Source: Roseburia sp.
Lineage (GTDB): Bacteria > Bacillota > Clostridia > Christensenellales > Pumilibacteraceae
Direction: 5' to 3'
Assembly (NCBI GenBank): GCA_023665905.1
Contig: JAMPDA010000013.1
Coordinates: forward strand, 1-49,292
Length of the DNA stretch: 49,292 bases
Position 1 is the stretch's first letter; every line of letters starts with the position of its first letter. Of this stretch, positions 32,002-39,527 are shown piece by piece. The position numbers and the translations under genes are program-made. Below the pieces are notes generated by a model, which saw nothing but the letters and a program-made list of their open reading frames with translations, made no database searches and was not told the origin of the DNA.

Positions 32002-33420
32002 ATGGCGTACTTTAAGATCACGCAAAACAAAAAAGGCAAACAACAAGCCAAAATACAAGTAAGCGGCAAAGATATCGCTACCGGAAAGAATAAGCTATAC
32101 ACAAAACGAGTATACAACGACGATGGTTTGTCCGAAGCCAAGTTCCGAAAGTTCGTTGAGAAATGCGCTATAGAGTTCGAGGAAGACGTTGCAAGAGCGT
32201 ATAGAGAAGGCACGGCGGCTGTATTGGCACGCGTTCTCACCTTCCCAGAACTTATGAACGAATGGATGGCGCACGTTAAGTCGGACTTTTCCATTAGCTA
32301 TTACGGCAGAGCGGACACAGCAAGAAAGAAGTTCTTTGAATACTTGAAAGAACACAAGCTATACGATAAACCTGTAACGGAAATTACCGTGCGCGATGTT
32401 CAAATGTTTTTCAATCAGTATTTGCAAAAGACTTACACTCGCGGCGATAAAGTCAAGTTGAGAAAACCGTTGCCGGACTGTATAGCGCACTTTGACGTAC
32501 ACAGAAAATGCGGCGTTTCGTCCAATTCGCTCTATAAAGTTAAAAACGGTAAAAGCGTTAAAAAGTCCATTGCGGAAAAGATATGCGCGACTTACGGATT
32601 GAGCCTGCCCGAATACTTTGACGAGGAAGCGCAGCCGAGACAGCGATATGCTTACGAAACCGTTAACGGTTATAGAAAAATATTAAGTACGGTATTCGAG
32701 GAAGCTGTTCGATATGACTGGATACACAAGAATCCCGTCAGGTATACCAAAATCAGCAATATCTTTGACACGGGCGAGCCTGTCACTGAAAAAGAAATAT
32801 TTTCTCTCGCGGAAGCAAAGGAGTTTATTAAGCATCTTGACGAGCTGCCAAAGGAAAAGATAAATATAAAAATAACCTTGAAGTTCATGCTGCTTACGGG
32901 CGTCAGAAATGCCGAGATGTGCGGACTTAGGTGGAGCGATATAGACTTCGACAGCAAGACGGTAAGCATACGGCGGAATAGGCTGTACAGTAGCGAGAAA
33001 GGCGTTTACGAAAAATCACCCAAGACCAAAAGCTCGAAACGAGATATACCGTTACCTGACGTTTTGATTGACGATCTTAAAGAGTATATGGAATGGTTTG
33101 AAGAGGCAGATGAAAATTTCCGGTCAAAACTCAACGAATATTATTTAGCCGTAAATGATAGACGCGAACCGATACACCCATTTACGAATAAAGGCTGGTT
33201 GACGGATATTGAAAAGAAATACAATATGAAGCACGTAACACGGCACGGGCTGCGACATACTTACTGCTCGCTTTTATTATCTCAATATGTTCCGATACAG
33301 ACCGTCAGTAAGTATATGGGTCACAGCAATTCCACGATTACTTTACGGGTTTACAGCCACTTTGTTCCAGACACTCAAACCAAAGCCGTTACGGTCTTAA
33401 ACAACTTAACGGACGAATAG
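32002..33420 (+). CDS. int: Tyrosine integrase with an internal HTH-like insertion
   Basis: N-terminal arm-binding beta region (1-60), core-binding helices (about 78-240), and the catalytic domain (about 265-465). Catalytic residues are visible: Arg302 in 'LTGVRNAEMCGLRWSDID', His415 and Arg418 in 'TRHGLRHTYCSLL', His441 in 'YMGHSNSTITLRVYSHF' and the nucleophile Tyr451. Residues about 168-206 ('HRKCGVSSNSLYKVKNGKSVKKSIAEKICATYGLSLPEYF') look like an XRE-type HTH inserted in the core-binding domain, which is unusual. It integrates and excises the element. AAGGAG precedes the ATG and a terminator follows at 33426. Confidence 0.92.
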   Translation: MAYFKITQNKKGKQQAKIQVSGKDIATGKNKLYTKRVYNDDGLSEAKFRKFVEKCAIEFEEDVARAYREGTAAVLARVLTFPELMNEWMAHVKSDFSISYYGRADTARKKFFEYLKEHKLYDKPVTEITVRDVQMFFNQYLQKTYTRGDKVKLRKPLPDCIAHFDVHRKCGVSSNSLYKVKNGKSVKKSIAEKICATYGLSLPEYFDEEAQPRQRYAYETVNGYRKILSTVFEEAVRYDWIHKNPVRYTKISNIFDTGEPVTEKEIFSLAEAKEFIKHLDELPKEKINIKITLKFMLLTGVRNAEMCGLRWSDIDFDSKTVSIRRNRLYSSEKGVYEKSPKTKSSKRDIPLPDVLIDDLKEYMEWFEEADENFRSKLNEYYLAVNDRREPIHPFTNKGWLTDIEKKYNMKHVTRHGLRHTYCSLLLSQYVPIQTVSKYMGHSNSTITLRVYSHFVPDTQTKAVTVLNNLTDE

Positions 33421-33425
33421 AAAAA

Positions 33426-33467
33426 CCGACCGATAGAGCCATATTTAAGCCTTATTCGGTCGGCTTT
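33426..33467 (+). terminator. Intrinsic terminator of int
   Basis: CCGACCGA (33426-33433) and TCGGTCGG (33456-33463) pair, followed by CTTTT. The element's attachment site should lie near or beyond this point; it is not identified. Confidence 0.75.
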
Positions 33468-33630
33468 TACTTGAAAAATCTTTGATTTCGGCTAATTATT
33501 ACCCATAATTTCCGTAATTTTCAATAACTTTTATACCAATATTTATACCACAACGATTTTCACCCCTTGAAACACCCTGTTTTTTGCCCGTTTTTATACA
33601 TTTTTATGGGTATTTGTTTAATACTTCACT

Positions 33631-33760
33631 GTCGAAATGACAAATAGGTGGTTTGGCTGTACTCGCGTAGGTCGAAATGACACAAATTATAAATACTTAC
33701 GTCGCAACGGACGAAATGACAAGGAGATGGTTTAGCTTATCCGCGTAGGTCAAAATGACA
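33631..33760. repeat. Degenerate 39-40 bp tandem repeats with GTCGAAATGACA core
   Basis: Cores at 33631, 33671, 33710 and 33749, with shared tails such as GG.TT..GCT.ATCCGCGTAG. The same core and tail recur at 49.1 kb on the chromosomal side. Apart from these repeats and terminators, the 33421-33861 gap holds no gene. Confidence 0.7.
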
Positions 33761-33785
33761 TCGAGAAAAAACTTCTTAACTACAA

Positions 33786-33815
33786 AAATAGCCGTTATCG
33801 CAGTAACGGCTATTT
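33786..33815. terminator. Bidirectional terminator-like hairpin between int and the chromosome genes
   Basis: AAATAGCCGTTA (33786-33797) and TAACGGCTATTT (33804-33815), 6-base loop, A-rich before and T-rich after. It lies downstream of the 33862-34851 gene. Confidence 0.75.
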
Positions 33816-33861
33816 ATATTCTGCTTTTATTTTCCGTGCTTTAGAGCAGTGCGGCAAAGCG

Positions 33862-34851
33862 TCAATCTTCGTCAGTGTCGGGCGGCGCGACTTTTATCTT
33901 GAGCACTTCCGAACTATCCACATACTTAAACGTGCCGACGAACTTTTCGTCTATCTTTTCGCACAGCTGCGAAAACGTCTGCTCGCTCATAAACGGCCGC
34001 ATCTTGCTTTTGAGCGCTTCGGTATCCGTGCAGTCGTAGGTGTACGCGGCGACGGAATTGGCGCCGGCATACTTGACGGATATGCGCAGTTTCTCGTACG
34101 GAACGTCGCTCTTTACGGGCTTGCATTTGATGACCGTATCGCCCTCGTACGTCGCGAACGCGTTGCTAACGGATTCACCCAGCTTGGCTCCCCAGCGCTT
34201 TACGCTGTCTATGCCCTTATTTGTAGCTTCGGCGACTTTTTCCGAAAACTCGCGGAACTTTTTGTAGAACGGCCCGTTGTCCTCGCCGTCGTCAGTATAA
34301 TCGAAACCACTGTAGTATTTGCCGTCGCGGTCGTCCGACTTTTTTTCGGCGGCTCGATCGCCGTCCGATACATCCTTTTTAAACTCGTTTTCGAGATTCG
34401 ACAGTTCGTCTTCGAGGTCTTGCATGTCTTTGTCAAGACTGTCCATAACGCCGTCAACTTCGCTGTCCGCTTCCTCATAATCAATGCCTATGGGCTTTAC
34501 GGAAAATCCTGCGGACTTTGCGGCGGCTATTACTGCATCGACGTCAAACCTGCCCTTTACGGTTATGCGCGATCTCTTTACGTCGGCTGCGACGCGTTTT
34601 ACGCCTTCCACGTTCGACACAGCGGTGGCGAGTACGGACGAGTCATACGGGTTTTCCACGCCGCGCGTAAGAAACACCACTTTCTTGACTTCGGTTTTTC
34701 CGCTCTTTTTAGCGCCCGGCTCGGGCTTGACCTCGCCGTCCGAGCCGTCCGCCTCGAGCGCCGACAGCAGCTTATCCCTCTGCTGTTCGGTTATCCTGCC
34801 GTCGCGATACAGCGACATCACTATTTCGTATTCCCTGTTATTTTCGCCCAT
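33862..34851 (-). CDS. Hypothetical protein with HMA-like domain, partner of DUF2089 regulator
   Basis: The start at 34851 follows AAAGGAG; ATG 34857 is in frame. Residues about 6-32 ('REYEIVMSLYRDGRITEQQRDKLLSALE') are an SHOCT-like short helical module. Residues about 55-120 ('KKVVFLTRGVENPYDSSVLATAVSNVEGVKRVAADVKRSRITVKGRFDVDAVIAAAKSAGFSV') follow the beta-alpha-beta pattern of heavy-metal-associated domains but lack the CxxC metal site. An acidic linker and a beta-rich C-terminal third follow. No signal or membrane span. Overlapping the DUF2089 gene implies a shared role, probably envelope or stress sensing; function unknown. Confidence 0.65.
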   Translation of the reverse strand: MGENNREYEIVMSLYRDGRITEQQRDKLLSALEADGSDGEVKPEPGAKKSGKTEVKKVVFLTRGVENPYDSSVLATAVSNVEGVKRVAADVKRSRITVKGRFDVDAVIAAAKSAGFSVKPIGIDYEEADSEVDGVMDSLDKDMQDLEDELSNLENEFKKDVSDGDRAAEKKSDDRDGKYYSGFDYTDDGEDNGPFYKKFREFSEKVAEATNKGIDSVKRWGAKLGESVSNAFATYEGDTVIKCKPVKSDVPYEKLRISVKYAGANSVAAYTYDCTDTEALKSKMRPFMSEQTFSQLCEKIDEKFVGTFKYVDSSEVLKIKVAPPDTDED

Positions 34852-34853
34852 GA

Positions 34854-35213
34854 TCATTTCTCCTTTCTGTTTATGAGCAGCAGCGCGTCTTCCACATCGA
34901 TCTCGCCCTTTTGAAGCTCCTCGAGTACAGACAGCTTGTACGATTTGCCGTCGGCGAGCCCGAGCTGTTTTTTCACCTCGGCAAGCCGCGTTTTTACCGT
35001 CGGATACGAGATGTCGAACCGCTTTTCCATCTCTTTTATCGACCCTTCACATTCTATAAACGCAAGCGCGAACTCCGCCTGCCTGTCGTCCAGTTTGTCG
35101 AACACCGAATAGCCGAACCTATTGTTGATAGTCGTGCCGCAACCGTCGCACTTGACAACGGCGACATGAGTCGGTTTTCCGCATATCGGGCACTTTGTAG
35201 GCACTTTAAGCAT
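34854..35213 (-). CDS. DUF2089-family zinc-ribbon regulator
   Basis: 119 residues from ATG 35213, preceded by AAAGGAGG. A zinc ribbon with Cys8, Cys11, Cys22 and Cys25 ('CPICGKP...KCDGCG') is followed by a helix-turn-helix 'GSIKEMEKRFDISYPTVKTRLAEVKKQLGL' and 'LEELQKGEIDVEDALLLI', the standard DUF2089 layout. Members are usually encoded next to DUF4097 or SHOCT-like proteins and are thought to regulate them. It has a canonical promoter with a palindrome near the start of transcription, which suggests autoregulation. Confidence 0.85.
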   Translation of the reverse strand: MLKVPTKCPICGKPTHVAVVKCDGCGTTINNRFGYSVFDKLDDRQAEFALAFIECEGSIKEMEKRFDISYPTVKTRLAEVKKQLGLADGKSYKLSVLEELQKGEIDVEDALLLINRKEK

Positions 35214-35246
35214 ATTTCCTCCTTTCGGGCTTATTCCCGAAACATT

Positions 35247-35258
35247 TTGCAATTGCAA
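35247..35258. promoter_or_regulatory. Palindrome TTGCAATTGCAA near the DUF2089 transcription start
   Basis: A perfect 12-bp palindrome just downstream of the -10 hexamer. It is a candidate operator for the HTH protein encoded next to it. Confidence 0.5.
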
Positions 35259-35262
35259 GGCA

Positions 35263-35291
35263 AGTATACACCTTAAAAATAAGATTGTCAA
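35263..35291 (-). promoter_or_regulatory. Sigma-A promoter of the DUF2089 operon
   Basis: Minus strand TTGACA (35286-35291), 17-base spacer, TATACT (35263-35268). Confidence 0.85.
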
Positions 35292-35379
35292 TAGATTTTA
35301 TTAACTTTTTTAATATTTTTTATAAAATTTATGAATTTTATTAATTTTTTATTTTAAATTGTTTAGAAAAACAAAAAGA

Positions 35380-35402
35380 ACGGGACAAAAATACCGTCCC
35401 GT
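35380..35402. terminator. Intrinsic terminator after the UPF0173-like gene
   Basis: ACGGGAC (35380-35386) and GTCCCGT (35396-35402) with T-rich tails in both directions. It closes the dnaA to hydrolase gene run. Confidence 0.8.
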
Positions 35403-35437
35403 CCGTTTTTTTAGTCGAATATCCACTTAAAAGTCCG

Positions 35438-36106
35438 CTATTCTTCCGACGGCGCGCACCTATCGAGCACTATCACGCGCGTCGTGTCGGTTTCGTCGAA
35501 GTCCACTCTGTCGAGCTCCAGCTCGGCGACGTTTTCCTCTACGTACTCGTCGTCGAAAAGGCGGACGAACGGATCGACCTTGTCTATATCGATCTCGCAA
35601 TGCTTGATTTTGTAGTGCATGGGTATTACGATATCTGGCATAAGCCTATCGACGTACTCCTTTGCCATTTCCGCGTCGATGGTGTAGTTTCCGCCGACCG
35701 GTATCAAAAGCACGTTGACGGGCAGGAGCCGCTCGATGAGTTCGGGCGAGCACGGCTCGCCGATGTCGCCCATGTGGCAGATATTGACGCCGTCCATGCC
35801 GAACTTGAATATGACGTTCTTTCCGCGCTTTGCTCCCTCGCTTTCGTCGTGGAAAGTCGGGATACCCGTAATATGTATCCCCTCGTACTCGAACTTGCCG
35901 GCTGTGTCGAAAACCTTTTTGAACGCCTTTACGCCGCCGATATAGTTGTGATCCTTGTGCCCGTGCGAAACGGTTATGACGTCTGCAGACGGCGCGTCGG
36001 CGTAGCCGTAGCCGACAAGAGTGGGGTCGAACGGGTCCGTCAGCACCGATATGCCCGTGCTTTCGGTCAAAAGAAACGACGAATGTCCCAACCATTTGAT
36101 CTTCAC
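35438..36106 (-). CDS. Metallo-beta-lactamase-fold hydrolase, UPF0173 type
   Basis: 'KIKWLGHSSFLL' at the start, 'VLTDPF', then the metal site 'VSHGHKDHN' (His48, His50, Asp52, His53), later 'HMGDIGEP' and 'VIPMHYK', all typical of UPF0173-type metal-dependent hydrolases (222 residues, normal length). The substrate is unknown for the family. It starts at GTG 36106 and lies 24 bases downstream of the DUF1934 gene, probably on the same transcript as dnaA. A terminator follows. Confidence 0.88.
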   Translation of the reverse strand: MKIKWLGHSSFLLTESTGISVLTDPFDPTLVGYGYADAPSADVITVSHGHKDHNYIGGVKAFKKVFDTAGKFEYEGIHITGIPTFHDESEGAKRGKNVIFKFGMDGVNICHMGDIGEPCSPELIERLLPVNVLLIPVGGNYTIDAEMAKEYVDRLMPDIVIPMHYKIKHCEIDIDKVDPFVRLFDDEYVEENVAELELDRVDFDETDTTRVIVLDRCAPSEE

Positions 36107-36130
36107 TTTACCAAATACCTCGTATTATTT

Positions 36131-36532
36131 TTAATGCAAAAACCGCGCCGTCACCCTGACGTTGCGCGAGAGCTCACCTACGCTCTCCGAAGACAGCGTA
36201 TACTTTAAACCTACCGTTATCCCGTCGTCCGAAAAAGCGACGTCGCGTTCCGCGTCGGACACGGAAACATCGACATCGCCGAAAGGCGTAACGAGCCGAG
36301 AACGGGAAACATCATTCCCGAAAACAATGTCATAAGACAAAAAGCCGCGCGTCGTAAGCTTGGTGCTTGCGGCGGTGTGCTCTATTGCGTAATTGTCAGT
36401 CCCGATATCGAACTCCATTACAAACCCGTCGTCGCGCTCGCTGTAAAACCCGTCGCAGACGACCGGCTCGAGCTCCGACATGACGGATAACCGTATCGGG
36501 ACCTTACTTCGGTGATTGTCCGAATTTTCCAT
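36131..36532 (-). CDS. DUF1934 (YwiB-like) beta-barrel protein
   Basis: 133 residues; 'RLSVMSELEPVVCDGFYSERDDGFVMEFDI', 'YAIEHTAASTKLTTRGFLSYDIVFGN' and the closing strands 'ITVGLKYTLSSESVGELSRNVRVTARF' follow the lipocalin-like DUF1934 pattern found in Bacillota. Function unknown. It begins 62 bases after dnaA with no strong ribosome binding site and is likely co-transcribed. Confidence 0.75.
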   Translation of the reverse strand: MENSDNHRSKVPIRLSVMSELEPVVCDGFYSERDDGFVMEFDIGTDNYAIEHTAASTKLTTRGFLSYDIVFGNDVSRSRLVTPFGDVDVSVSDAERDVAFSDDGITVGLKYTLSSESVGELSRNVRVTARFLH

Positions 36533-36594
36533 GATTTTATTTTATACCAAAATTTTAGATATGTCAACAGTTCAAAGCTATTTGTTTTAGAGCG

Positions 36595-37938
36595 CTACTT
36601 GCGTTGCACCATAGCCTTGATGTCGTTGACGGCGGTGCGTATTTTTCCGTCGGTAGCGACGAGCGCGGATATCTTGTCGCGCGCGTGCATGACGGTGGTG
36701 TGCTCCCTGCCGCCGAAAAGGTCGCCGATAGCGGTCAGAGGCATCGTTATCATGTCGTTTATCAGATATATGGCTATCTGGCGCGGCATGACGACCTCTT
36801 TGTTCTTCTTTTTGCCGACGACCTCCGCTTTGGACGCGTTGAAGTATCGACACGTGCAGTCGATTATTTCGTCGGCGGTTATCTCGTCGCACTCCTGTAT
36901 ACGATAGTCGTTAAGCGCCTCGCGGCATATCGCTATATCCACCTTGCGCTCGTAGAGCTTGGATAGGAATATGACCTTTGTGAGCACGCCTTCCATTTCC
37001 CTGATATTGCTCGAAACGCGCTCGGCTATGTACGTCAATGCGTTGTCCTGTATATTTACTTTTTGCTTTTGCGACTTGGCTTGCAAAATGGCTATGCGTG
37101 TTTCGAGGTCGGGCGGCTGCATATCCACCACGAGGCTGGACGCAAAGCGCGAACGCACTCTGCTGTCGAGATCGGGTATATCTTGCGGCGGACGGTCGGA
37201 GGCGAACACCATCTGCTTGCCGGCGCTCTTGAGCGCCTCGAACGTGTGGAATATCTCCTCTTGCGTGGACGGCTTTTTGCTGATGAACTGCACGTCGTCT
37301 ATCATGAGCACATCCACATTGCGATATTTATCGCGGAACGACTGGTTGTTTACCTTTGCCGTGCGTATCGATTCTATAAACTCGTTGACAAACGTTTCCG
37401 ACGAAACGTACAGCACCTTTAAGTGCGACATAGACATGCGTATGTCGTTGCCTATCGCCTGCATGATGTGCGTCTTGCCGAGGCCCACTCCGCCGTATAT
37501 AAACAGCGGATTGTACACCTGCCCGGGCGCGCCGCATACCGCCTGCGCGGCGGCGTGTGCCAAACGGTTGCAATCGCCCACGACGAAATTCTCGAAATTG
37601 TATTCGGGATTTATCGCGTTTTTGGACGGATGCTGTTCGCTTTCCTTTATCTCCACGGGCACTACCGCAGACGCGGTGTAATCGCTTATCTCGTCTTCCG
37701 AAATAATATCTATTTCGTTCGGCGCTTCGTCTATCTCGCGCAACGTCCTTTTAAGAAGCGGCAAATATTTGGATATGACCACCGACTTGGCGTCGGGAGT
37801 GGCGGCGCACAGCACAAGCGCGTCGCAGTCAACATCTACAGGGCGCAGTTTCTTAAGCCAAACGTCAAAGCTGAGCGAATTGACCTCCACTTCCAATACG
37901 GACAGCATTTCCTGCCAAACCGACTCGATTTTTTTCAT
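36595..37938 (-). CDS. dnaA: Chromosomal replication initiator DnaA
   Basis: Full-length (447 aa). Domain I 1-85, linker, AAA+ domain with Walker A 'GGVGLGKTH' (149-157), Walker B 'VDVLMIDDVQF' (208-218) and 'LDSRVRSRF' (257-265), and domain IV with the DnaA signature 'LTAIGDLFGGREHTTVMHARDKI' (401-423). It opens the duplex at oriC. Unlike the common dnaA-dnaN layout, it lies between rsmI and a DUF1934 gene, and no cluster of TTATNCACA boxes was noticed nearby, so oriC is probably elsewhere. It has its own promoter and GAGGAAGG before the ATG. Confidence 0.97.
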   Translation of the reverse strand: MKKIESVWQEMLSVLEVEVNSLSFDVWLKKLRPVDVDCDALVLCAATPDAKSVVISKYLPLLKRTLREIDEAPNEIDIISEDEISDYTASAVVPVEIKESEQHPSKNAINPEYNFENFVVGDCNRLAHAAAQAVCGAPGQVYNPLFIYGGVGLGKTHIMQAIGNDIRMSMSHLKVLYVSSETFVNEFIESIRTAKVNNQSFRDKYRNVDVLMIDDVQFISKKPSTQEEIFHTFEALKSAGKQMVFASDRPPQDIPDLDSRVRSRFASSLVVDMQPPDLETRIAILQAKSQKQKVNIQDNALTYIAERVSSNIREMEGVLTKVIFLSKLYERKVDIAICREALNDYRIQECDEITADEIIDCTCRYFNASKAEVVGKKKNKEVVMPRQIAIYLINDMITMPLTAIGDLFGGREHTTVMHARDKISALVATDGKIRTAVNDIKAMVQRK

Positions 37939-37959
37939 TTTGCCTTCCTCATGCCCTTG

Positions 37960-37988
37960 ATTATATCACAAACCGCCCGAGAAATCAA
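37960..37988 (-). promoter_or_regulatory. dnaA promoter
   Basis: Minus strand TTGATT (37983-37988), 17-base spacer, TATAAT (37960-37965) with extended TG. Only about 20 bases separate it from the ATG. Confidence 0.8.
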
Positions 37989-38022
37989 GTATTTGCACAT
38001 ATGCGCATAACAACGCTTACCG

Positions 38023-38841
38023 CTATTCCGACTTTTCCGCATCTTTCATCTGCACGGCGACCCTGTATATCTCGCTCTTTGCGACGTGCCTGTCGGCGGC
38101 TACTTTCTTTATCGCGTCGCGGACGTCCATGCCGAGATCGGTGTAGCTTTTGATATGCTCCTCCACCGACAGCTCCGACATATCGCTTTTTTTCGCGCCC
38201 TCGACGACGATGGCGAACTCGCCCTTTTCCGTTATGTCGAGCTCGTCGCCCAGCCTGCCACGCGTCACCGTTTCGTAGAGCTTGGTCATTTCCCGACACA
38301 CCGCGCACCGCCTGTCGCCCAAAACGCCATGCAGGAACTCGAGGTCCTTTTTTATATCGTGGACGGCGCTGTAAAACACGAGCGTGGACGGCAGCGATAC
38401 ATACGGCTCGACAAAACGTTTCCTATCCGTATTCTTTTCGGGCAGAAAGCCGAGCACGGTAAACGCGCGGCTGTCCATTCCCGAAAGGACGAGCGCGTCC
38501 ACCGCGGCGCACGCGCCGCTGACCACGGTGTATTCCACGCCGTTCTCTATGGCGGCGTCGATGAGTATATGCCCGGGGTCGGACACGGTGGGCATGCCGG
38601 CGTCGGAAACGAGCGCTATGTCCTTGCCCGACTTCAAAAGCTCTATCAGCCCGTCCGCCGTCTTGCGTTCGTTGAACTTGTGATGCGATACGGTCTTTGT
38701 CGTTATGCCGTATTTATTGAGCAGCACCGCCGTATGCCGCGTGTCCTCGGCGGCTATGAGATCGACGGATTTGAGCACTTCCACCGCTCTATACGTCATT
38801 TCGTCCAAATTACCTATGGGCGTAGCCACAATGTACAGCAT
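38023..38841 (-). CDS. rsmI: 16S rRNA (cytidine-1402 2'-O)-methyltransferase RsmI
   Basis: 'LYIVATPIGNLDEMTYRAVEVLKSVDLIAAEDTRHTAVLLNKY' at the N-terminus and 'VSDAGMPTVSDPG' (78-90) are the tetrapyrrole-methylase-type RsmI signatures; 'HHKFNE' follows. 272 residues, normal. It uses SAM to methylate the ribose of C1402 in the decoding centre. Its ATG overlaps the trmN stop (TAATG), so the two are translationally coupled. It is the last gene of the tilS-trmN-rsmI run. Confidence 0.95.
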   Translation of the reverse strand: MLYIVATPIGNLDEMTYRAVEVLKSVDLIAAEDTRHTAVLLNKYGITTKTVSHHKFNERKTADGLIELLKSGKDIALVSDAGMPTVSDPGHILIDAAIENGVEYTVVSGACAAVDALVLSGMDSRAFTVLGFLPEKNTDRKRFVEPYVSLPSTLVFYSAVHDIKKDLEFLHGVLGDRRCAVCREMTKLYETVTRGRLGDELDITEKGEFAIVVEGAKKSDMSELSVEEHIKSYTDLGMDVRDAIKKVAADRHVAKSEIYRVAVQMKDAEKSE

Positions 38842-39524
38842 TAAAATTCCCCTATATCAACCGACAGTCCGTCTTTAGCGCACTTGACGGCGCGAAGCAA
38901 AAACGTCTTGCGATTGGAATTGATCTTGATATCTTTGGGCGTAAGCCCGACGGAGCGGCACACGCTCAACACTTCGTCTAACCTCGAGCACGTGTGAACG
39001 AGAAAAAACGCGCCGCGCAGCTTGAGAAGCCTGTACGCCGCGGAAGCGATATCGCCGAATGTGACTGTGATCTCGCTGTTGGCTGTCGGCGCGACGGCGC
39101 TCGGCTTGGAGTTCGCCTTAAAGAACGGCGGATTGCACACTACCGCGTCGAACGCCGACGCCTTAAAGATATCGGGCGGCAATCGGCGCACGTCCGCATT
39201 GTAAAACGTCGCGCGCGAAAGCCCGTTGAGCGCGCACGATCGCACGCTCATATCGCAGAGCGTTTCGTCTATTTCGGCGCCGACTATTTCCGCGCCCGTA
39301 TCTATCGCGAGCTGTATGCCTATTATTCCGCAGCCCGAGCAGAGATCCGCCACCCTGTTTTCGCCGCGCACGTACCCGGCGGCAAAATGCGAAAGCGCAA
39401 TAGCGTCCGACCCGAACCTATAGCCGTCTTTGCGCTGAATTATCACGCGCCCGTCGCCGAGCGGCTCCGCTATTTCGCCCGATCCGATATTGACGGCGGC
39501 GTTTGAAAATCCGTTCCCTTCCAC
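38841..39524 (-). CDS. trmN: tRNA1(Val) (adenine-37 N6)-methyltransferase-like protein
   Basis: 'DGYRFGSDAIALSHFA' (33-48), SAM motif 'DLCSGCGIIGIQLA' (60-73) and catalytic 'VVCNPPFF' (128-135) mark the TrmN6/YfiC family, which methylates N6 of A37 in tRNA; specificity cannot be confirmed here. Start is GTG 39524, 3 bases after the tilS stop. 227 residues. Found between tilS and rsmI, a grouping of RNA-modifying enzymes common in Bacillota. Confidence 0.88.
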   Translation of the reverse strand: MEGNGFSNAAVNIGSGEIAEPLGDGRVIIQRKDGYRFGSDAIALSHFAAGYVRGENRVADLCSGCGIIGIQLAIDTGAEIVGAEIDETLCDMSVRSCALNGLSRATFYNADVRRLPPDIFKASAFDAVVCNPPFFKANSKPSAVAPTANSEITVTFGDIASAAYRLLKLRGAFFLVHTCSRLDEVLSVCRSVGLTPKDIKINSNRKTFLLRAVKCAKDGLSVDIGEF

Positions 39525-39527
39525 CGT

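Noticed and set aside
33421..33480. tRNA gene or tRNA 3' end as attachment site
   Set aside because: The only structure is an int terminator; no cloverleaf or CCA-type end can be formed.
33631..33760. CRISPR-like array downstream of int
   Set aside because: Cores are short, the intervening sequence is itself repeated and degenerate, and there are only four units.
37939..38022. oriC next to dnaA
   Set aside because: The space is only 84 bases and holds a promoter, with no TTATNCACA cluster; 36533-36594 also lacks boxes.
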